This document shows, in pieces, positions 58,549-64,000 of a stretch of DNA of 64,000 nucleotides. Each line of letters starts with the position of its first letter. The stretch's first letter is position 1. The DNA is from CBDFKV01 sp965249035 (GTDB lineage Bacteria > Pseudomonadota > Gammaproteobacteria > Arenicellales > Poriferihabitantaceae): the NCBI GenBank assembly GCA_965249035.1, contig CBDFKV010000005.1, forward strand, positions 1 through 64,000, read 5' to 3'. Under the pieces are notes generated by a model. The model saw nothing but the letters and a program-made list of their open reading frames with translations. It was not told the origin of the DNA and made no database searches. The translations under genes and the position numbers were made by a program.

Positions 58549-59370
58549 ATGAGCATAGCAATTGGTAGTTGGATAAACAAAGTCGGCGCACTGATCGTCA
58601 TTGCTACCGTGATGGGTTATTTAATCATTCCCCAAGTTTCCCAAGCTCAAGAGGTCGCCAATACCACCATCACCCAGACTGCTACTGGTAATGCCGGTAT
58701 TAGCACTGTCGATCTAGCCAATAGCACCGCCACACAATGGGGTGTATCCGAAACGGACTGGACTCGCTACCAAACATTGATGACGGGGGAAGCAGGACTT
58801 CATTACCGTCACCTTGAGCCAGCTTTCGTATTAGGAATTTATTCGGACACTGAGGCAGATCGGGAGAAATACGCCGAAATATATTATCGCCAGGAAAAAG
58901 CGCGCCTGGCTCGATTGTTTGCCTTCAACCGCGCCTATATGCGGCACGCGACCGAGATTGATGGTGACAAACGTCTGATCAATACCGTGCAAGTAGCAGA
59001 ACGCAAGGCGCAGCTTGAAATTGCACCCAAACCCCTGTCAGCGGGTGTATCGCTGTCAGCGACCAATGATCGTCATGTGGTCTTTGTTAAACGCAATTGC
59101 AGCTTATGCGATACGGCAGTCAAGCGCCTGGTCGATGCACGGCGGCGTTTTGAAATCTACTATTCCGGTGCGGACAAGGCAGATGAAATTCGTAATTGGG
59201 CTTCCGTGCTCAATATTCCACCTGAGCGAGTGAAAAGTGGTGATATCTCCCTGAACTTCGATCAGGGCTTTTCAACCCAACTTGGTATCACAGAATTTCC
59301 AGCGGTTTACCGTACTACCAAGCTCGAAGAACAGATCAGTGTTGATGATGCAGTCAAAGGCGCTCAGTAG
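58549..59370 (+). CDS. ICE protein, PFL_4693 family
   Basis: The protein has 273 residues. After the signal peptide comes the family pattern QWGVSETDWTRYQTLMTGEA, then LEPAFVLGIYSDTEADREKY and RLARLFAFNRAYMRH. The C-terminal part has a CSLC-type pair (VKRNCSLCDTAVKRLVDARR) followed by ITEFPAVYRT, a thioredoxin-like layout with a cis-proline candidate. It is periplasmic and may act in disulphide handling for the secretion apparatus. Confidence 0.88.
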   Translation: MSIAIGSWINKVGALIVIATVMGYLIIPQVSQAQEVANTTITQTATGNAGISTVDLANSTATQWGVSETDWTRYQTLMTGEAGLHYRHLEPAFVLGIYSDTEADREKYAEIYYRQEKARLARLFAFNRAYMRHATEIDGDKRLINTVQVAERKAQLEIAPKPLSAGVSLSATNDRHVVFVKRNCSLCDTAVKRLVDARRRFEIYYSGADKADEIRNWASVLNIPPERVKSGDISLNFDQGFSTQLGITEFPAVYRTTKLEEQISVDDAVKGAQ

Positions 59371-59908
59371 GCTGCAACATACGATTGCAGCTGTATTGAT
59401 CAGCGCGATGCTGATGACGCCAGCTTGGGCAGAAATTTCAGTACCGAATGCTTATGAACAGGAAGCACGAATAAACCATATCCCGCCCGTGGTGTTGTTT
59501 GCATTAGCACTGGTTGAATCAGGTCGAACCTTGCCGAACAAGGTGTATCGCCCCTGGCCCTGGACGTTGACGATCAACGCCAAGCCGTATTTCTTCAATA
59601 ACCGCGAAGATGCAAGCACCAAGTTGCAAGAAGTGCTTGCAGGAGAAATACCGGAACAACTCGGCGTTGGCTTAATGCAGGTTGAGTGGCGCTTTCATAA
59701 ACAACGCTTTGCGAGTGCAGCGGCAGCGCTTGATCCGTATCAAAACCTTAAGGTCGGTGCAGCGATCTTCTCCGAATACTGGAAAGAGACTGGCAACTTG
59801 TGGGAAGCCATTGGTCGCTATCACTCGAAAACCCCGAAGTATGCAGCCAAGTACAAGAACCTGGTCGGTGATCGCTTGCTGCGCTTGTTGGCTCAAAACG
59901 TCGAATGA
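59345..59908 (+). CDS. Lytic transglycosylase of the transfer system
   Basis: The protein has 187 residues from the ATG at 59345 (MMQSKALSRLQ), overlapping the previous gene by 26 bp. The signal peptide ends MLMTPAWA. The catalytic glutamate lies in LFALALVESGRTLP and the fold continues with LGVGLMQVEWRFH and NLKVGAAIFSEYWK. It locally opens peptidoglycan for assembly of the conjugation channel. The position after PFL_4693 is conserved in this ICE class. Confidence 0.9.
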   Translation: MMQSKALSRLQHTIAAVLISAMLMTPAWAEISVPNAYEQEARINHIPPVVLFALALVESGRTLPNKVYRPWPWTLTINAKPYFFNNREDASTKLQEVLAGEIPEQLGVGLMQVEWRFHKQRFASAAAALDPYQNLKVGAAIFSEYWKETGNLWEAIGRYHSKTPKYAAKYKNLVGDRLLRLLAQNVE

Positions 59909-60504
59909 ACATGAGAACTTACATAGGGCCACTGGCATTGCTTGCCTGCCAGATTTTCATATTTAGTTGTACGCTGTTATTAATGGCTAAAGCTGATCTG
60001 TACGAGCTAGGGCGCGGTGTTGGTATTACTGAGACAGATCAAGCGCTGAAAGAAATGGGCTTGCTGGACAGGCTGATTAATCCCGACAAGATTAATCTTG
60101 AAGCTCCTGCCAATAATCGTGTGAATACTCCATCGGCAGCATTTTTCCGTGATGCATTGAATAGCTTGGTACGTCCAGAGTTTCCTGTCCGAACTTCATT
60201 GCGCTATTCCGATACCAGTACCACCAGGGAAGTCGGTGTGTATCTGAAAGTACCACTGTGTATTGTTGGTACCAACGAGGGATCGCTGCGCTGGATGGAG
60301 CAAAACAAGGACTTACTGACACAGCACGAAGCCGTATGCGCGATTGCTGATGCAGACAATGAATCGGCATTGCTGACAATGCAAAAGCTGGCTGCACCTG
60401 TTCCTGTGGTGGTAATCCCACTGGAAGAAATCGCAGCCAGGCACGGGATTGACCAGTATCCGGTACTGGTCACGGGTTCAATTCAGAATCTGAGGCAGAA
60501 CTAA
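59905..60504 (+). CDS. ICE protein, PFL_4695 family
   Basis: This 199-residue protein has an N-terminal hydrophobic segment (LLACQIFIFSCTLLLMAKA). The family core follows: RPEFPVRTSLRYSDTST, LCIVGTNEGSLRWMEQNKDL and ARHGIDQYPVLVTGS. It is thought to act in the envelope next to the coupling protein; the role is unknown. It overlaps the transglycosylase by 4 bp (ATGA). Confidence 0.88.
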   Translation: MNMRTYIGPLALLACQIFIFSCTLLLMAKADLYELGRGVGITETDQALKEMGLLDRLINPDKINLEAPANNRVNTPSAAFFRDALNSLVRPEFPVRTSLRYSDTSTTREVGVYLKVPLCIVGTNEGSLRWMEQNKDLLTQHEAVCAIADADNESALLTMQKLAAPVPVVVIPLEEIAARHGIDQYPVLVTGSIQNLRQN

Positions 60505-60506
60505 CG

Positions 60507-62768
60507 ATGACAGCCAAGTATCAAATCGAAGCACTGTTAAGACCTGCGATTGAAGGCACGTCGGCGGTGTTTGCGCTGTTGATGGCCTTAACCATCTTCC
60601 TGGCGCATAGCAATCTGCTGATGCCAACACCAGTCGCCTTGTGGTCATCATCATTTTTTATTGCCTATGCGCTGTGGCGAGCCTGGCAATGGTATCGGAT
60701 CAAGCGCTATCACCGGCTGCTGTTAAGACAGCCACGCTATGCCCTGAAGCAAAACAAAATCCCCGTGTCCAGGAAAGCGCTGTTTCTGGGCAAGGGTTTT
60801 CGATGGTCGCAAAAGCATACACAGCGACTGCGAGATTGTCTGTTGCCGGAGAATGAAGCGTATCTCAGGGAAGGAACCTGGTATCGCAGAGCGCGAAACC
60901 TGGAACTTCGCTTTGAGGGTACAACACTAGAAAAGCTCTTATCGAGCCAATGGGTTTTGAATCCAGTACGTCCGAAGCCAGAAGTTGGTGGACGCCCTGA
61001 AATTCATGGGGTGGGCATGTATGAGGGTGAACAGAAAGTCTATTTGCCGTTGTTTGAGCGAGTCGGTCATACGCTGGTGTTGGGTACTACGCGAGTCGGC
61101 AAAACTCGCCTGGCAGAAGTGATGGCCACTCAGGATATCGCTCGCGGCGAAACCGTGATTTTCTTTGATCCCAAAGGCGATGCTGATTTAGTTAAGTCGC
61201 TGTATGCCGCTGCGCGTGAGGCTGGGCGCCTGGATAACTTCTATATCTTTCACCTGGCGTATCCAGAGGTGTCGGCCCGATATAACCCGCTTGGCTCGTA
61301 TTCGCGGATTACGGAACCGGCGACCCGTATTGCCAACGGCTTGCCAAATGAGGGCAATTCGGCAGCGTTCAAGGAATTCGGCTGGCGGTTCACAAACATC
61401 ATTACCCGGGCGTTGCATTTCCTGGGCAAACGTCCTTCGTATGAGGCGATTGCCAAGTACATCGATAACATCGACGTGCTGCTGATCGAATACGGAATTG
61501 CCTGGCTGAAAGAGGTAGACCTCGAAAACTACGAATCGGGTATTGCCCGAATCAAGTACGGCTTGACCGGCAACAAAGATGACCCCAACAAACCTAACGT
61601 ACCGGCACTTGTCCCTACCGAGCGTGGTCGAGATATGGATGCAGTCTGCACTGCGCGATATCTCAAGCAGTACATGCAGGAAACTGATCAACACGAACCT
61701 GTCGCGGCTGGATTGCTATCGGCGTTCAAATACGACAAGGCGTATTTCGACAAAATCGTTTCTTCACTTGGCCCGTTCCTGGAAAAATTGACTGCTGGCA
61801 AGGTCAGTGAATTACTAAGCCCAGACTATAACGATCTGACTGATGAGCGCCCGATATTCGATTGGCGCGATGTGATCCGCACCAACGGTATTGTTTACGT
61901 TGGCCTGGCTGCGTTGACGGATGTCACCGTCGCATCTGCGGTCGGCAATGCCATGTTTTCCGACTTGACCGCCGTTGCGGGTGATTTGTATGCGCATGGC
62001 ACGGGATCGGACGCTATCGGTGACGCTGGCTATGCCAAGGTATCGATACATGCCGACGAATTCAATGAATTGATCGGTGATGAATTTGTGCCGATGTTGA
62101 ATAAGGCAGGTGGTGCCGGTTATCAGGTAACGGCTTACACCCAAACCTGGGCAGATATCGAGGCGCGTATTGGTAGTCGCGCCAAGGCTGAACAGGTTGG
62201 CGGTAACTTCAACACGCTGGCGATGTTGCGGGTTTTACGAACCGACACCGCTGAAATGTTGACGGATAAATTGCCAAAAGTGCAAGTTAATCAAATCACC
62301 ACTTTGTCCGCAGCCAGTCATTCCGACACACCCGAGGACGGTACACCGTTTTCATCCAGGGTTGAAGATCGTATTACGACTGCTGATGTGCCGATGATCG
62401 ATCCGTCTGATTTAACTCGTTTGCCCAAAGGCCAGGCGTTCATCTTGAAAGAAGGTGGGCAACTGTTCAAGGTGCGTTTGCCATTGGCAGTTGCCGACGA
62501 TGAAGGCATACCCGACCAGGTACGTGGGCTGGTCGAGAATATGCGCAAGGATAGCGATACCCGCAATTCCGATACCTGGTATCGGGATGAGTGGTGGCAA
62601 AGCACCGTTGGCGGTGCGGTCAATACCCGTAATTTCCGTGATCTGGTTTTTGGCAACAAACAAGACGAAGCCCAAAATCCAGAGGATTTGGTGAGTCAGG
62701 ATGATGCTGATCCGTCAAATAATGTTGACAGCGCTCAGGAGCCTGATATGGAGGCTTTCAATGGTTGA
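60507..62768 (+). CDS. traD: Type IV coupling protein TraD (SXT/TOL type)
   Basis: This 753-residue inner-membrane ATPase delivers relaxosome DNA to the secretion channel. Two N-terminal spans (residues 15-60) are followed by a Walker A, LGTTRVGKTRLAEVMA (about residue 192). Then come VIFFDPKGDADLVKSLYAAA and a Walker B-like SIHADEFNELIG (about residue 513). The acidic C-terminal tail may contact the relaxosome. It overlaps the next gene by 8 bp. Confidence 0.95.
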   Translation: MTAKYQIEALLRPAIEGTSAVFALLMALTIFLAHSNLLMPTPVALWSSSFFIAYALWRAWQWYRIKRYHRLLLRQPRYALKQNKIPVSRKALFLGKGFRWSQKHTQRLRDCLLPENEAYLREGTWYRRARNLELRFEGTTLEKLLSSQWVLNPVRPKPEVGGRPEIHGVGMYEGEQKVYLPLFERVGHTLVLGTTRVGKTRLAEVMATQDIARGETVIFFDPKGDADLVKSLYAAAREAGRLDNFYIFHLAYPEVSARYNPLGSYSRITEPATRIANGLPNEGNSAAFKEFGWRFTNIITRALHFLGKRPSYEAIAKYIDNIDVLLIEYGIAWLKEVDLENYESGIARIKYGLTGNKDDPNKPNVPALVPTERGRDMDAVCTARYLKQYMQETDQHEPVAAGLLSAFKYDKAYFDKIVSSLGPFLEKLTAGKVSELLSPDYNDLTDERPIFDWRDVIRTNGIVYVGLAALTDVTVASAVGNAMFSDLTAVAGDLYAHGTGSDAIGDAGYAKVSIHADEFNELIGDEFVPMLNKAGGAGYQVTAYTQTWADIEARIGSRAKAEQVGGNFNTLAMLRVLRTDTAEMLTDKLPKVQVNQITTLSAASHSDTPEDGTPFSSRVEDRITTADVPMIDPSDLTRLPKGQAFILKEGGQLFKVRLPLAVADDEGIPDQVRGLVENMRKDSDTRNSDTWYRDEWWQSTVGGAVNTRNFRDLVFGNKQDEAQNPEDLVSQDDADPSNNVDSAQEPDMEAFNG

Positions 62769-63447
62769 TCGTACCCGTGAGTCCAAACCGGAAAGCAAGG
62801 CGTTCCTGGCGCGTCTGTCGCGCATTCCACTGCATTTAATCCTGTGGGTTTTTGGTTCACTGCTTGTCTCTTTGATACTGGAATGGCTGTTGATGTCCTT
62901 TGTCTGGTACGACCAAGGCGCTGAGCACTCGCGCCAGGTATTGATCAAGGAATGGGGATTCATCAATAGCCACTTCACCCGTGCAGCATTTGGGATTACT
63001 TCACCGTCCGAAATAGCCGCCTTTCTCGCCGAGAAAATGCATTACTGGATATTCACCTGGACAGGGCTGGAATCGCTGCTGCTGTCCATTGGCAAGTTCG
63101 GCAATCTGATCGGTGAGTACATCAATGCATCGCTGAATATCACGCAAGTGTTCTTTTTGCGCTTGTCGATCACGATTGCATCGCTACCGTTATTTGTTCT
63201 GTTTGGCTATTGGGGCTTTTTTGAAGGCTTGGTACGCCGCGATCTGAGGCGCTACGGCGCGGATTACGAGCGCGGGCTGTTGTTTTCATGGGCCAAGTAT
63301 CTAACTGGCTCAGTCATTATTTTGCCGATCATTTTCTATCTGACCATACCCGTCACCCTGAACCCTGCACTGGTTTTTATTCCGTTCGCGGCTTTGTTGG
63401 CGATTGTCCTGATGGTCGTGTCATCCACTTTCACCAAATACGTTTGA
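62761..63447 (+). CDS. ICE membrane protein, PFL_4697 family
   Basis: The protein has 228 residues from ATG 62761 (MVDRTRESKPESKAFLARLS), inside the end of traD; a longer upstream frame is rejected. It has four hydrophobic spans: LILWVFGSLLVSLILEWLLM, LSITIASLPLFVLFGYWGFF, and two near the C-terminus. The internal FVWYDQGAEHSRQVLIKEW matches this ICE family. It forms part of the conjugation system at the inner membrane. Confidence 0.88.
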   Translation: MVDRTRESKPESKAFLARLSRIPLHLILWVFGSLLVSLILEWLLMSFVWYDQGAEHSRQVLIKEWGFINSHFTRAAFGITSPSEIAAFLAEKMHYWIFTWTGLESLLLSIGKFGNLIGEYINASLNITQVFFLRLSITIASLPLFVLFGYWGFFEGLVRRDLRRYGADYERGLLFSWAKYLTGSVIILPIIFYLTIPVTLNPALVFIPFAALLAIVLMVVSSTFTKYV

Positions 63448-63458
63448 GGTTTTATCTC

Positions 63459-63818
63459 ATGAGTTTTACCAAATTGTTCCGCATCACCTTGCTGGCAAGC
63501 CTGCTGACCGCGCCATTAATGGTTAGCGCCGATCAGGTTCCAGGCTTTGTACGGGATGGGGAAGATAATCAGTTTTTCCAGAGCAGAGCGGAAGGCTTGA
63601 GTGTGGTGGTCAAGGAAATCACCGCGCTCAAGCAATTGATTCAAATCGTTCAGTCACTGCCCGATGAACGTGGTCGTTATCGCGTTTCATTTGATCGCAT
63701 GTTGACCGACCTTGATCTGATTCAAAAAGGTGTACTGGAGACTATTAACCTTCCGACAACTGCGCCCGTTCAGGGCATTCAGGAGTATCCGGCATTGACA
63801 GCGGACTACATGGAGTAA
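63459..63818 (+). CDS. ICE RAQPRD-type small periplasmic protein
   Basis: The protein has 119 residues from ATG 63459. A signal peptide (TLLASLLTAPLMVSADQ) is followed by a helical region, LSVVVKEITALKQLIQIVQS, and RYRVSFDRMLTDLDLIQKGV, the layout of RAQPRD-family proteins encoded between PFL_4697 and the pilin-like gene. The RAQPRD hexapeptide itself is not conserved here. Its role in transfer is unknown. Confidence 0.75.
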   Translation: MSFTKLFRITLLASLLTAPLMVSADQVPGFVRDGEDNQFFQSRAEGLSVVVKEITALKQLIQIVQSLPDERGRYRVSFDRMLTDLDLIQKGVLETINLPTTAPVQGIQEYPALTADYME

Positions 63819-63821
63819 GAC

Positions 63822-64000
63822 ATGGCAGCACTAGGCACAGATACGATCACCTCTAACGTGTCCTCTGCATTTGATGCGGCTTCGGGCACGACTACAACGG
63901 CAGTCTTCGGTTTGATTGTTGCTGCTGCTGCGGTGGGCGTATTCGTGTGGGCTGGCAGTTACGTGATTCGGACGTTTGCGACCGGGCTTCAAAGTGGCGA
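63822..64000 (+). CDS. ICE small membrane protein, PFL_4701 family (cut by window end)
   Basis: It starts ATG 63822, 3 bp after the previous stop. The visible 59 residues begin MAALGTDTITSNVSSAFDAA and contain the span VFGLIVAAAAVGVFVWAGSY. This fits the small pilin-like membrane proteins at this position in PFGI-1-type ICEs. The 3' end lies outside the window. Confidence 0.75.
   Translation, partial: MAALGTDTITSNVSSAFDAASGTTTTAVFGLIVAAAAVGVFVWAGSYVIRTFATGLQSG

Larger units (their letters stand above)
39676..64000. mobile_element. Integrative conjugative element, PFGI-1/SPI-7/ICEHin1056 type (partial)
   Basis: The left boundary is the tRNA-Asn fragment. The gene order is diagnostic for this ICE group: ParA and ParB next to the attachment site, DUF2857, STY4528-type replication protein, PFL_4669, DUF3158, SSB, topoisomerase III, STY4534, then PilL, PFL_4693, lytic transglycosylase, PFL_4695, TraD, PFL_4697, RAQPRD and PFL_4701. 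The rest of the type IV secretion genes (TraC-, TraG- and TraU-like) and the integrase should follow beyond 64000. The element also carries its own palindromes and repeated RNA-like leaders, listed separately. Confidence 0.93.

Overview
The window is chromosomal DNA of a Gammaproteobacterium, probably free-living or marine. It carries a recognisable core: glmS-glmU-bamD, rluD, rimK, cysQ-nudE, murA-hisD, hemA-prfA-prmC. I cannot name a genus from the sequence alone. Three mobile entities are present: the glmS-proximal end of a Tn7-like transposon, an IS630-family insertion sequence, and the first ~24 kb of an integrative conjugative element (ICE) of the PFGI-1/SPI-7/ICEHin1056 type.

Layout. 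1-3928: A+T-rich cargo (a cut-off unknown protein, a LysR regulator, three small unknown proteins) ending in a Tn7-type terminus with two TnsB-like repeats, 25 bp downstream of glmS. 3954-18188: core genes for UDP-GlcNAc synthesis, outer-membrane assembly, rRNA and ribosomal-protein modification, sulfur and nucleotide housekeeping, peptidoglycan and histidine synthesis, haem synthesis and release-factor methylation. 18291-28024: a patchy envelope-glycan region with a membrane glycosyltransferase gene broken by IS630 and a frameshift, a GMC oxidoreductase with a small exported partner, a second glycosyltransferase, a HAD-UbiA fusion and a DUF2142-like membrane protein. 28749-33764: small conserved genes (GlsB-like, PhhB, DUF302, YajD, a DMT permease, VapBC, an LEA14-like lipoprotein). 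34157-39193: an rpf-type quorum-sensing locus: DSF synthase RpfF, divergent from a dedicated acyl carrier protein, a ketoacyl-ACP synthase and an RpfC-type hybrid kinase. 39676-64000: the ICE, entered through a 3' fragment of tRNA-Asn(GTT).

The ICE reads almost entirely rightward. ParA, ParB, DUF2857 and the STY4528-type replication protein come first, then an adenine methyltransferase, PFL_4669, DUF3158, SSB, HNH and topoisomerase III proteins. A second block of small genes starts with the STY4534-type replication protein. The transfer module follows (PilL, PFL_4693, lytic transglycosylase, PFL_4695, TraD, PFL_4697, RAQPRD, PFL_4701) and is cut by the window edge.

The most interesting signals lie in the ICE but outside ordinary genes. 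(1) A 17-bp palindrome, TGGCCACAGTGTGGCCA, and close variants occur about fourteen times between 43.5 and 57 kb, mostly at gene ends. (2) A repeat-dense, origin-like segment is embedded in the replication-protein gene. (3) A 104-bp element occurs twice, ahead of the STY4534 block and ahead of the transfer block; its only two differences form one compensatory base pair, which strongly suggests a structured RNA. (4) Six related leader RNAs with two competing pairings and a U tract precede individual small genes. (5) An ~0.6-kb gene-free, hairpin-rich region lies in front of the transfer genes and includes a perfect 17-bp inverted repeat. These suggest RNA-based and palindrome-based control of the element; the functions are inference.
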